A stretch of DNA of 64,000 nt from Marinagarivorans cellulosilyticus. GTDB lineage: Bacteria > Pseudomonadota > Gammaproteobacteria > Pseudomonadales > Cellvibrionaceae. A model generated the notes under the pieces. It searched no databases, was not told where the DNA came from, and worked only from the letters and a program-made list of their open reading frames with translations. Location: contig NZ_AP023086.1 of assembly GCF_021655555.1 (NCBI RefSeq), positions 1,560,001-1,624,000 on the forward strand. The letters run 5' to 3'. Below are positions 1 to 8,790 of the stretch, in pieces; the stretch's first letter is position 1, and each line of letters begins with the position of its first letter. The translations under genes and the position numbers were made by a program.

Positions 1-1225
1 ACAAAAACTAAATGCAAGTAAGGCTGCATCTGCCAGCATTTGCAGTTGTCGTTTCTGTCTTCGCGATAGCCTAAAAAGAAAATCGATGGCGCTGGATTTG
101 TATAATCGCAACATGCAGGTTCCTTCTTGGGTTTCAGGCTTTTTAGGTTTCTGAAAATAATAAATATTTAATGGTTTAATCTCTGTTCACTTTTTTAAAG
201 CCGAGAGAATCCGGTGATTAGAATCACTGAAAATATAGTTTTTATATTTTGGATTTATAACTTCGGCTAGAAAATTGTTGTGAGCATAAGAGACACTCAT
301 GTATTTATCTTTGCGGGAGGTTATCAGTAGTCCGAAGTACATGAAAGTAAAAAATACGTTATTTACTAAAAACAAATACATTATTTCTCTGTGTTGTGAT
401 TTTTTTCGGCCTCATGTCTATTTGAGTGTCATCAGGTGTTTATTGGCGCCTTCAGGGTTTTGTTGTCGGGCTTTGGCCATGCAATTGGTATTTCGCTTTC
501 ACGCCGAATGTTATAAGGGAGTCAATGCGGGTTGTGGTATGTATGTGATTACTGTCATAGATTGTTAATAATTATTTGTTACTTTTTATGGTTGTCTGCG
601 TCGTCGCGCGTAAAGGTCGCACTAATGCCTCTGTAAATTTAAGGGCACCTCTAAAAATAGTAATTTTTTTGTGAGAGCAAAGAAGCACCGCCCGGAGAGC
701 CGCAGTTTACGTGGTGTAAATGAGGACTCGAGGACGGAGCTGATGCCGCTATCGCGTAAAAAGTGCATTTTTAGAGATGCCCTTAAGTAATAAATTGTAT
801 GGCTATGACTTAGTTCTTGGTGCGGGCTGGGTTCCATTGGCATATTCTGCTATTTCGTAGTGTTCATATTTCATGCTCAAATGAGGCTGCTACACGTTAG
901 TGTGCTAAATGTCGCTACGGTTAAAAAATCTATGCGTTAGTTGATGCATTTATTGTTTTCTGCCATTACAATTCTGAATCTGAGATTATTGGTGTCATTA
1001 TTGTTAGTTTCGTGCCAGTACCTAGTGCTAGCTTTTTGTGACGCCGCTAAGAGCTTAGCTTTTAAAGTAGATACCACGTTTATCAATTTGTATCGGCCAC
1101 TTCCGCGCTTTGGCGCAAGGTATATAAGGGCTTATATGGGGGATAATTTTTTCTACCACTTGGTTTTAGCCTTTGTACAAGTTGAACACTCCCCATAATA
1201 AAGGGCTTGGAGTTAGAGATTTAAT
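1..1225. other. Intergenic region upstream of the exopolysaccharide operon
   Basis: About 1.2 kb without a gene I can support. Open frames on both strands are short, lack ribosome sites and resemble no family I know. The stretch is AT-rich. Its one clear structure is a copy of the dispersed inverted-repeat element at 639-786. The operon promoter should lie between about 790 and 1225, but I found no convincing -35/-10 pair there. I also found no JUMPstart/ops motif of the kind that precedes many enterobacterial capsule operons. Confidence 0.5.
639..786 (-). repeat. Dispersed MITE-like element, family A, complete copy 1
   Basis: Short non-coding element with imperfect terminal inverted repeats. 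The left end reads GGGCACCTCTAAAAATAG, the right end TTTTTAGAGATGCCC. Both ends are flanked by TTAA (639-642 and 783-786), a likely target-site duplication. Its reverse complement matches the copy at 40546-40741 almost base for base, except for one internal block that this copy lacks. No coding potential is visible. It was probably mobilised in trans by a transposase outside the window. Confidence 0.85.
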
Positions 1226-2353
1226 ATGATTGTAATTGGCTACATGGCGAGGCTCGCCATTTATTTTATTCTGCTTCCTGTAGGTTTCATTAATTTGTCG
1301 GGCTGTGCTTTTGCGCCTGGTGCTTATGTTGATGCAAATGACGGTGACATTGAGGATGTTGTTGATATACAACCAATTACAATTGACCTGATTGCTCAAA
1401 TGGCGAATCAGCCGAAAGCGTTAAAGCCTAGTGGCATTAGCCCAGCAGATTCTATAGCGGGTTATGACTACCTAATAGGGCGGGGCGATGTTCTTAGTAT
1501 TATTGTATACGACCATCCAGAGTTAACTATCCCTGCTGGTAGTGAGCGAAGTGCGGCGGAATCTGGCAATGTTGTACATTCTGACGGGACTATTTTTTAT
1601 CCCTATATTGGTCAGGTGAATGTTGCTGGGCGTACAGTGCGTGATGTACGTAACGAAATGCAAACACGCTTGGCAGACTTTGTTGCCAAGCCTCAAGTCG
1701 ATGTAAAAGTCGTTGCTTTCAATGCTCAAAAAACCTACGTAACCGGTCAAGTTTCTAAGCCTGGTACTTTCGCCATTACCAATGTGCCAGTTCGTGTGCT
1801 TGATGCGCTGAGTTTTGCGGGAGGGCTAACCGAGGATGCCAACTGGCGTAACGTTATTTTAACGCGTGACGGTATTGATACAGCTTTATCCGTGTACGAC
1901 ATGTTGACATTGGGCGACTTGAGTCAAAATTATCTATTAAAAAATGGTGATGTATTGCATGTGCCAGAGGCCGGCAATCAGCTTGCAATTGTGATGGGAG
2001 AGGTGAGGAACCCGACTACTTTCACTTTGGGTAATAATAGAATGTCGTTAACCAGTGCGATTGCTAAAGCTGGTGGGCTTAATCAGATTACCGCCAATGC
2101 CTCTGGTGTTTTCGTGATAAGACGAACAGCGAATAAAGAAAAATTTGCCACAATTTATCAATTGGATGCCAGTAATGCGGCTGCTTTTGCGCTGGGTTCG
2201 GAATTTATGCTAGAGCCGACTGATGTTGTTTATGTTACCGCTGCCCCAGTCTCGCGCTGGAATCGCGTGTTAAGTCAGTTGTTACCGTCTATTACGGCGA
2301 TTTACCAAATGTCTGAAATCGGTGTCAATCTTGATAGTGGTCAGCGGCCGTGA
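1226..2353 (+). CDS. wza: Wza-type outer-membrane polysaccharide export lipoprotein
   Basis: Predicted outer-membrane channel for export of the polysaccharide made by this operon. The 375-residue length is close to E. coli Wza. A hydrophobic N-terminus ends in a lipobox (LSGC, Cys about residue 27), so it should be a lipoprotein. The poly-export domain follows (about residues 80-170, starting near YLIGRGDVLSI), then SLBB-type beta-grasp repeats (about 170-330, with TYVTGQVSKPGTF and IVMGEVRNPTTF). The ATG at 1226 has a GGAG about 13 bases upstream; an in-frame ATG at 1244 is a possible alternative. The stop overlaps the GTG start of the next gene by 4 bases (GTGA), indicating translational coupling in the usual wza-wzb-wzc order. 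Confidence 0.92.
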   Translation: MIVIGYMARLAIYFILLPVGFINLSGCAFAPGAYVDANDGDIEDVVDIQPITIDLIAQMANQPKALKPSGISPADSIAGYDYLIGRGDVLSIIVYDHPELTIPAGSERSAAESGNVVHSDGTIFYPYIGQVNVAGRTVRDVRNEMQTRLADFVAKPQVDVKVVAFNAQKTYVTGQVSKPGTFAITNVPVRVLDALSFAGGLTEDANWRNVILTRDGIDTALSVYDMLTLGDLSQNYLLKNGDVLHVPEAGNQLAIVMGEVRNPTTFTLGNNRMSLTSAIAKAGGLNQITANASGVFVIRRTANKEKFATIYQLDASNAAAFALGSEFMLEPTDVVYVTAAPVSRWNRVLSQLLPSITAIYQMSEIGVNLDSGQRP

Positions 2354-2808
2354 AGTTTTCAAAAATATTAGTCGTGTGTACCGGTAATATTTGTCGTAGC
2401 CCAGTAGGAGCTGCATTGCTGGGTTCCCGCTGTAATCTGTTTGTCGAATCGGCTGGTCTTAATGCTGTTGTCAATGCAAACGTAGAGCCCCAAGCCCTTG
2501 CTTTAGTAAAAGAAAAGAGCGGTTTAGATATTAGTGATCACCGGGCTCGTCAAATTAATTTAAGCATGATTAAAAGTGCAGACCTTATTTTGACCATGAC
2601 AGCGAGGCAGCGTTATGAAGTTGCTCAGATTATGCCCGCGGCGACCGGTAAAACGGTGTTGTTTGGACGTTGGTTAGGGAGCGCGCAGGGGGAGGAAATC
2701 ATCGACCCTTTTCGAAAAAGCTTAGCTGTTTTTGCGACGGTGCATAATCAATTGGTACGTGCCGCAGATACTTGGTGCAACAAGTTAAGTGAACCACTCT
2801 CTCGTTAA
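2350..2808 (+). CDS. wzb: Low-molecular-weight protein tyrosine phosphatase (Wzb-like)
   Basis: Cytoplasmic phosphatase expected to dephosphorylate the C-terminal tyrosines of the Wzc kinase encoded next door, cycling export on and off. The P-loop CX5R is present near the N-terminus (VVCTGNICRSP, about residues 8-18). The general-acid DPF-type motif lies near the end (EIIDPFRKS). The length of 152 residues is standard for the family. Translation starts at GTG 2350, overlapping the wza stop. The reading frame is intact. The wza-wzb-wzc neighbourhood makes the assignment firm. Confidence 0.92.
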   Translation: MKFSKILVVCTGNICRSPVGAALLGSRCNLFVESAGLNAVVNANVEPQALALVKEKSGLDISDHRARQINLSMIKSADLILTMTARQRYEVAQIMPAATGKTVLFGRWLGSAQGEEIIDPFRKSLAVFATVHNQLVRAADTWCNKLSEPLSR

Positions 2809-2833
2809 AATTAAAGGATGTTTAGGATATACC

Positions 2834-5020
2834 ATGCCCAACGCCGATATTTCCAGCTCATATAAAAAGCATGATGATGGCATCGATCTACCTAAGTTAG
2901 CGGCGTTATTGTTCGAGCGCAAATGGTTAATTGCTGGTATTACTCTAGCATTTATTCTCATTGGGGGGATCTACTCGTTTTTGGCAACACCTTCATACCG
3001 CGCCGATATGTTGGTTCAAATAGAGCAGCCATCGCGAATTAATCCATTGTCAGATGTGAATACGCTATTGGGAAAGCAGCCTCCATCGCAAGCTGAAATA
3101 GAAATTGTTCGCTCAAGAATGGTGCTAGGTGGTGCAGTTGATGCACTTCAGTTGGATGTTATTGTTAAGCCTCTAACCTTTCCTGTAATAGGCGGTTTCC
3201 TTAATCGTATTGGCATAGTAAGACCCGGTTTTGCGGAAGGTTGGCGTTTTGTTTGGGCAAACGAGAGTATCCGTGTTGCTCAATTAACTGTGTCTAATTC
3301 GTATTTACGAAAAAACTTTCAGTTGGTCGTTATTGATGCTCAGACATATAACATTTTTTATGATGATCAAAATATCGGTACGGGCATCGTTGGTGAAGAC
3401 AGCCGTTTTTTAAATGGAGAGGTTACGCTGAGCGTGCATAGCATCGATGCACCTGCTGGCGCCGTATTTTTACTGAGCCGCCAACCGCGTTTGTTAGCAA
3501 TAAGTAACCTTAAAAAAGCATTATCTGTATCAGAGCGAGGCCAAGAAACGGGAATTTTAAGTTGGAGCCTGATCGGCCCAGACCCAGGCTCAGCAGAAAC
3601 TGTGCTGCGTACAATTGGAAGTATTTATGTCGAGCAGAATATTCAGCATCGATCAGAGGAAACAAGGCAAAGCTTAGACTTTCTTGAAGAGCAGCTGCCA
3701 AAGGTTCGGGAGGAGCTTGCCCAAGCAGAAGATATGCTAAACGCCTATAGAATAGATAAAGATAGTTTGGATTTGCCTCTAGAAACGCGCTCGGTGCTCG
3801 ATCGTTTGGTTAAGTTAGAGCTACAAATAAATGAGCTAGAATTAACTGAGGCCGAAATATCACAGCGTTTTACTCCCACGCATCCTACCTATGCAGCTTT
3901 GCTGGATAAAAAGCGACAACTTACATCTGACCAAACTAAAATAGAAAGTAAGATTGAGCGCTTACCGGAAACTCATCAGCAAATTTTACGTTTACAGAGA
4001 GATGCCGCTGTTAATCAACAAATTTACGTTCAACTGCGAAACAAAGTTCAAGAAATGCAAATTGCGGAAGCAAGCACCGTTGGCAATGTCCGTATATTAG
4101 ATAGAGCTGAAGGTTTTCCCAAGCCTGTCCACCCAGTAAAAAAGCTTATGCTTATATACGCTGCGATTTTTGGTGTGATGTGCTCTGTAAGTTTAGTGAT
4201 GCTTTTAGGGCTAACCAAAAAAGGCATTGCCTTGCAAAGCGAGCTTGAAATGCTTGGGCTTTCAGTTATGGCAACTGTCCCTTTTTATAAAAAAACAAAA
4301 GGAAAGTCTGATAAGCGGAAGGCCGCTACAGTAGGTCGGCAAAATTTGATCGCTCAAAGCGACCCGACAGATACTTCAGTCGAAGCTTTACGGGCGTTAC
4401 GTACGAGCCTCTACTTTAACTTAAAGAGCTCTTCGAATAACTGTCTGATGATTACAAGTGCTACGCAGGGCGTAGGCAAAAGCTTTATTGCTGCCAATTT
4501 AGCGGCGGTATGTGCACAAGCTGGACAGCGCGTTCTACTGCTTGATGCAGACATGCGCAAAGGTTCGCTCCATAAATACCTAGATACTAAAGCTTCAGGT
4601 GGCTTTAGCGATGTGTTATCTGGTGGAGACGTAAATGCACATATACGTGCATACGAGGGAATCGATAATCTATTTTATTTACCTCGAGGAGATCTTTTGC
4701 CCAATTCGTCTGAGCGTCTAGCGCAACCAGTTTTGACTGAGGTTCTTCGGTCTTTGGCAAGTGACTACGATCTAATCATTATTGATACTCCTCCTGTACT
4801 TGCGGTGACAGACGCAGCGGTAATTGGGTGCCAGGTGGGGGCCACGCTATTAGCGGTGCGTTTTGAAGTTAGCACCCCTCAAGAGGTGCAACTTGCGCTA
4901 CAGCGATTACAGCATGCGGGTGTTCGTGTTGCAGGCGCGGTATTGAACGGCCTTACGCCGACTGCCGCAGCTACATATGGCTATGGTGATTATGGCTATG
5001 GAACTGAAGGAAGTGTATAG
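2834..5020 (+). CDS. wzc: Wzc-like polysaccharide co-polymerase and BY-kinase
   Basis: Inner-membrane tyrosine autokinase controlling polymer length and export. The N-terminal Wzz domain has a first membrane segment at about residues 28-50. A long periplasmic region with coiled coil (about 260-420) leads to a second membrane segment (about 436-460). The cytoplasmic BY-kinase has Walker A (SATQGVGKSF, near 541), Walker A' (LLLDADMRKG) and Walker B (LIIIDTPP). The C-terminal tail carries four closely spaced tyrosines (TYGYGDYGYG), the autophosphorylation cluster removed by Wzb. I chose ATG 2834 because AGGA lies 6-7 bases upstream; an upstream in-frame GTG at 2789 overlaps wzb and lacks such a site. 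About 728 residues. Confidence 0.93.
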   Translation: MPNADISSSYKKHDDGIDLPKLAALLFERKWLIAGITLAFILIGGIYSFLATPSYRADMLVQIEQPSRINPLSDVNTLLGKQPPSQAEIEIVRSRMVLGGAVDALQLDVIVKPLTFPVIGGFLNRIGIVRPGFAEGWRFVWANESIRVAQLTVSNSYLRKNFQLVVIDAQTYNIFYDDQNIGTGIVGEDSRFLNGEVTLSVHSIDAPAGAVFLLSRQPRLLAISNLKKALSVSERGQETGILSWSLIGPDPGSAETVLRTIGSIYVEQNIQHRSEETRQSLDFLEEQLPKVREELAQAEDMLNAYRIDKDSLDLPLETRSVLDRLVKLELQINELELTEAEISQRFTPTHPTYAALLDKKRQLTSDQTKIESKIERLPETHQQILRLQRDAAVNQQIYVQLRNKVQEMQIAEASTVGNVRILDRAEGFPKPVHPVKKLMLIYAAIFGVMCSVSLVMLLGLTKKGIALQSELEMLGLSVMATVPFYKKTKGKSDKRKAATVGRQNLIAQSDPTDTSVEALRALRTSLYFNLKSSSNNCLMITSATQGVGKSFIAANLAAVCAQAGQRVLLLDADMRKGSLHKYLDTKASGGFSDVLSGGDVNAHIRAYEGIDNLFYLPRGDLLPNSSERLAQPVLTEVLRSLASDYDLIIIDTPPVLAVTDAAVIGCQVGATLLAVRFEVSTPQEVQLALQRLQHAGVRVAGAVLNGLTPTAAATYGYGDYGYGTEGSV

Positions 5021-5071
5021 ATTGGGCCAGCTAACACTAATAACGCTGATGCGAATGCAGGGCGATTTTTA

Positions 5072-6385
5072 ATGCATGCCGTTACTCGTTATTTAAGCGG
5101 CAATAGATTTACGCGCAGTAATTTTGTGCGAAATGTCGCGCTTGTTATGACCGGCACCGCCGGAGCACAAGCGCTTAATATGGCATTTACCCCGATAATT
5201 ACTCGTTTATATGGACCCGAAGCCTTCGGAGTGTTGGGTACATTTGTTGCGATGCTGACTATTGCAACACCGTTGGCTGCACTTAATTACCCTATGGCAA
5301 TTGTCCTCCCTAAGCGTGATATGGATGCGGCAGCACTTGTGAAACTGTCATTGTTTATTGCGCTAATAACATCACTAGTTGCTCTTATTCTTCTTTTTTT
5401 CTTTGGCCATATTATAGCTAAGCTATTTAATCTGCAGAGTATTGAAGCCTATGTATTATTGATGCCGTTAGGTATGTTATTGGCTACAACAATGGCACTG
5501 GCTAATGAGTGGGTCGCGAGAAAAAAGCTATTTAAAATTAAAGCTCAAGTGACGGTGATGCAAGCGCTATGGCTTAATTTGGCAAAAGTCGGCTTGGGTT
5601 TATTTTTGCCAGTCGCGGCAGTTCTGATAGTGCTCACTGTTATTGCGAATGCCACCTATGCGTTAATGATGTATTTTAAGGTAAAGGCTGTTTCTCAACT
5701 ACCAGCGCTAAGCTCAATAGGGCAGGCGACTAAGCCTTTAGCCGCGATTGCAAAAAATCATAGTGACTTTGCCTATTATCGTACACCGCAAATATTTTTA
5801 AATGGAGTTTCTCAAAGTTTACCGGTTCTAATGTTAGCGGCGTTTTTTGGCCCCGCGGCGGCGGGCTTTTATTCTTTGGGGCGCACCATACTGGGTATCC
5901 CTTCTACTTTGCTCGGGCAATCTGTAAGTTCTGTATTCTATCCCCGTTTTAATGAATCAGTACAAGCAGGTGAAAACTCTTACAGCTTGCTCTTAAAGGC
6001 AACATTATCGCTCGCTGTGCTGGGAATTGTTCCTTTCGGCTTGATCATTCTTATGGGACCCTGGCTATTCACATTAGCCTTTGGCGATCAATGGGGTGAT
6101 GCGGGTCAGTATGCCCGTTGGTTAGCATTATGGACTTTCTTTGCATTCGTTAATCGCCCCTGCATTGCAGCTATTCCTGTTTTAGCATTGCAAGGTTACT
6201 TTTTAGCCTTTGAAACTGTCGGGTTGTTAATGCGTGGGGCCGCTTTATTGGTCGGTTTTTTAGTTTTTAATGACCCCCTTATCGCAGTAGCCCTATTCAG
6301 TTGCGTTAACGTATTGTTATACCTGATGCTTGCCATAGCGACTATTATTTCGGCTAAGCTTCACCGTGTTCAAGAGGCTGTGTAG
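5072..6385 (+). CDS. wzx: Wzx-like polysaccharide (O-unit) flippase
   Basis: Multi-spanning inner-membrane protein of the polysaccharide transporter (MOP/MATE-like) superfamily. It should flip the undecaprenyl-linked repeat unit to the periplasm. About a dozen hydrophobic segments run through the 437 residues. The N-terminus is family-typical (VALVMTGTAGAQALNMAFTP, then ITRLYGPEAFG). It sits directly after wzc with a 50-base gap and precedes the glycosyltransferases and polymerase, the usual Wzx/Wzy layout. Sugar specificity cannot be read from sequence. Confidence 0.88.
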   Translation: MHAVTRYLSGNRFTRSNFVRNVALVMTGTAGAQALNMAFTPIITRLYGPEAFGVLGTFVAMLTIATPLAALNYPMAIVLPKRDMDAAALVKLSLFIALITSLVALILLFFFGHIIAKLFNLQSIEAYVLLMPLGMLLATTMALANEWVARKKLFKIKAQVTVMQALWLNLAKVGLGLFLPVAAVLIVLTVIANATYALMMYFKVKAVSQLPALSSIGQATKPLAAIAKNHSDFAYYRTPQIFLNGVSQSLPVLMLAAFFGPAAAGFYSLGRTILGIPSTLLGQSVSSVFYPRFNESVQAGENSYSLLLKATLSLAVLGIVPFGLIILMGPWLFTLAFGDQWGDAGQYARWLALWTFFAFVNRPCIAAIPVLALQGYFLAFETVGLLMRGAALLVGFLVFNDPLIAVALFSCVNVLLYLMLAIATIISAKLHRVQEAV

Positions 6386-6437
6386 AACAATGAAGCTGTT
6401 ACAAAACCTAACAATATTATATGCGAGTCTTACCCCT

Positions 6438-6467
6438 AAAAATTACTATTTTCAGACACGCCCTTTA
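6438..6467 (+). repeat. Solo decayed end of the family A element
   Basis: Inside the 102-base wzx-GT4 gap, a 30-base stretch ending in GCCCTTTA matches the right end of the dispersed element (AAAAATTACTATTTT, then a GCCC terminus) with about four mismatches and one extra T. No left end is present, so this reads as a relic. It lies about 20 bases upstream of the next ATG. Confidence 0.55.
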
Positions 6468-6487
6468 TATACAGGGAGTGGGGTAAT

Positions 6488-7633
6488 ATGAATATTGTAT
6501 TTTTGTCAGTTTTATTCAGGCATCCCGAAAAAGGTGAAAAAGTCGGTGGTGGTGAAATTTCTAACAGAAGATTACTTGAGGCGTTGGCTGAAAATCACCA
6601 GGTAACGGTTCTATCCGCTGTGGGTAACAACCTAAAGGGGGAGCAGGTTCAAAAGGTTACCTACTATGACTACTCGGCAACTGGCTTTTTGTGTTTGTTG
6701 CCAGGCGTATTGTCTCGCTTAGCCTCTAAATGGCTATATCGCAGAAATACAGGACAAGCTCTAAAGAAAATTAAGCCCGATATTATTCTTTGCAGCACTT
6801 TAGAATTTAATGCAGCATTACCGTATGCAAAAGCCAATAACATACCGGTTGGTGCGTTTATCCGTGCCTTTGAAAATTTTAAAGAATACGATCCTAAATC
6901 TATTGGCGGTAAAATAAAGAGAGTTTTTCGAAATTGTCTTTATGGTGATACTCAAGATAAGACAATCAATAAGCTTGATTTTGTGTTGCCTAACAGTGAC
7001 TTTATGGCCGAAAAATGCCAGGCCGCATTTTGCGCACCTTCACGTTATGTTATTTACCCTCCTGTTGACCTCATCGGACCGCAAGTTGTGGATTTAGATA
7101 GTGTTAAAGAAAATACTATTCGTTCGGTGGTAATGGTTTCTGGAGCTCAGAAAAAAGGTGGTCATTTATTCATTGAATTGAGCCGGCGCTTTCCTGCTGT
7201 GAAATTTTCGATTATCGGATATCGAGGTGATCTATCTGACGATCTCAAGCCTAGTAATTTGCAACTCCACGGCTGGGTAACCAACCCTGAAGCACTGATT
7301 GCTCAAGCTGATTTGGTGTTGGTACCTTCTATTTGGGAGGAGCCCTTTGGCCGAATTGCTGTGGAAGGTTTACTTTCTAAAAAACCTGTTCTTGTCTCGA
7401 ATATTGGAGGCTTGCCCGAAACTGTAGCCTATAGGGCGTACTTACTGGTAGAGCCGGGTAACGTACCCGCGTGGCAAGCGAAATTAGAAGAATGTTTTAA
7501 TTGCTCTAACACTCTGATAGAAGAGAGCCGGATTGCAATGGCCTCTGCACAAAAATATTCTATGTTTAACCAAATAAAAAACCTAGAAGCGGCCATGATT
7601 AATGAAATAGGTATGAAGGCGGTGCCAAAATGA
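6488..7633 (+). CDS. GT4-family glycosyltransferase
   Basis: Cytoplasmic retaining glycosyltransferase (GT-B fold, family 4 type) that should add one sugar to the lipid-linked repeat unit. The N-terminal domain starts with a Gly-rich loop (KVGGGEISNRRLLEALA). The C-terminal nucleotide-sugar domain shows VMVSGAQKKGG and the EX7E motif (EEPFGRIAVEG, about residues 283-293). At 381 residues it has normal family length. GGGAGTGGGGT just upstream is a plausible ribosome site for ATG 6488. The stop overlaps the start of a 16-codon mini-ORF that bridges to the polymerase gene. Donor and acceptor are unknown. Confidence 0.85.
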   Translation: MNIVFLSVLFRHPEKGEKVGGGEISNRRLLEALAENHQVTVLSAVGNNLKGEQVQKVTYYDYSATGFLCLLPGVLSRLASKWLYRRNTGQALKKIKPDIILCSTLEFNAALPYAKANNIPVGAFIRAFENFKEYDPKSIGGKIKRVFRNCLYGDTQDKTINKLDFVLPNSDFMAEKCQAAFCAPSRYVIYPPVDLIGPQVVDLDSVKENTIRSVVMVSGAQKKGGHLFIELSRRFPAVKFSIIGYRGDLSDDLKPSNLQLHGWVTNPEALIAQADLVLVPSIWEEPFGRIAVEGLLSKKPVLVSNIGGLPETVAYRAYLLVEPGNVPAWQAKLEECFNCSNTLIEESRIAMASAQKYSMFNQIKNLEAAMINEIGMKAVPK

Positions 7634-7680
7634 AAGCGCTATCCACTTGTTATATTTCGCTATCGGTGCGCTGTGAATGA
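7630..7680 (+). CDS. 16-codon bridging mini-ORF (possible coupling leader)
   Basis: Its ATG (7630) overlaps the glycosyltransferase stop as ATGA, and its TGA (7678-7680) overlaps the ATG of the polymerase gene (7677) as ATGA. It therefore spans the 43-base gap exactly. The peptide is short with no recognisable motif. The polymerase gene has no good ribosome site of its own, so re-initiation through this ORF is plausible. Coincidence cannot be excluded. Confidence 0.35.
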   Translation: MKALSTCYISLSVRCE

Positions 7681-8744
7681 ACTACTACTTTGTATTCAGT
7701 GCTGTAGTATGCCTTCTTGTTTCAGTTAGCTCTATCGTACAAGAAAAGCCAATGGCTATTAGCCGGTCGCTATTGATCGCTCTGCTAGGAGCTTCATTTG
7801 TATCGCTTTTTGTGCTGCCAGATTACCATACATATCAAACCATGTTTGATGTCACACCTTCGCTTATAGCTGTTGCTTTTCACGGTGCCGTTTTTTCCCA
7901 TGTTTATGGTGAGCCTGGGTACACATTATTGATGTCGGCTTTTAAGATTATATCCACAGATTTTTACTACTTTAGATTTCTAGTTGTTTTTTTGGCACTG
8001 TATTTAAAGCTATATTTTATATTTAAAGTCGCTAAGCCACCTGTAATTGCTGTGGTGGCCTATTTTGCTCTGTTTTTTTACATGGACTCATTCCTTTTAA
8101 GGCAATCTTTAGCGGCAGGTATTATGGCGTTAGCATTGCTAAGTCTGATAGAAGGGAAAGCGCTGCGTTATGTTGCGCTTGTTTGTGTAGCGGCAACATT
8201 TCACGTCTCGGCTTTGGCGGCCTTGCCGCTTATATTCGCTCGCACCATAGATCTCAATCGTTTTCAGGCGCTAATCATACTATTGGCCATTTTGGTATTG
8301 GGTTTTTCTGGTGTTGGTAAATACTTGGCCGTGTTGGTTGATCAAGGTTGGCTACCACATTATTTGAACAGTAAAATTTTAAGGTACAGTGTTAGTGAGC
8401 GTGGTGACGCTACGGGTTTGTTGCGCGGCGCGGTATTGCTATATACGACAGGGGTGCTGCTATATATTATTTTCCAAGATCAATTACGCAGGAATTTTTT
8501 GCATTACAGTATAGTTCTTTGCGTGGCTTTGTACGGCTTACTGTTTTTGATTGGGTTTAATGATTTTGGAATATTTGGTGATAGAGTTTTTCGCCTTTTT
8601 GGTGTTATATTTTCTGTTGTTTTCGCGGTTTTATGTATTGCTTTAGTCTATGCGCAACGAGCTTATTGGGTTCTACCCATTAGCTTTCTTTTCGTGCTGC
8701 TATCTATGTTTCTTGTGCCTACAGGGCGGGTAATGTGGTTGTAG
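7677..8744 (+). CDS. wzy: EpsG-family O-antigen/exopolysaccharide polymerase (Wzy-like)
   Basis: Polytopic inner-membrane protein of 355 residues, with about ten hydrophobic segments. EpsG-like signatures are visible: an LRQSLAAGIMALALL helix and the ATFHVSAL segment after it. It should polymerise flipped repeat units in the periplasm under Wzc length control. Its position among wzx and the GT genes supports this. No other polymerase candidate is seen in the operon. Wzy proteins diverge strongly, so the family call rests on topology, these short motifs and context. Confidence 0.78.
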   Translation: MNYYFVFSAVVCLLVSVSSIVQEKPMAISRSLLIALLGASFVSLFVLPDYHTYQTMFDVTPSLIAVAFHGAVFSHVYGEPGYTLLMSAFKIISTDFYYFRFLVVFLALYLKLYFIFKVAKPPVIAVVAYFALFFYMDSFLLRQSLAAGIMALALLSLIEGKALRYVALVCVAATFHVSALAALPLIFARTIDLNRFQALIILLAILVLGFSGVGKYLAVLVDQGWLPHYLNSKILRYSVSERGDATGLLRGAVLLYTTGVLLYIIFQDQLRRNFLHYSIVLCVALYGLLFLIGFNDFGIFGDRVFRLFGVIFSVVFAVLCIALVYAQRAYWVLPISFLFVLLSMFLVPTGRVMWL

Positions 8745-8790
8745 TTAATGAGATATCTATCGAGCTGGTCTTGAGCTTAAAGGAGTCCTT

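Noticed and set aside
187..843. Short open frames on both strands at the window start
   Set aside because: No ribosome sites and no family resemblance; one simply crosses the family A element.
941..1198. 85-codon + strand frame before wza
   Set aside because: Non-ATG start, no convincing ribosome site, and hydrophobic composition of the kind expected from AT-rich DNA.
1000..1225. JUMPstart/ops element before the exopolysaccharide operon
   Set aside because: No GGCGGTAG-type sequence was found.
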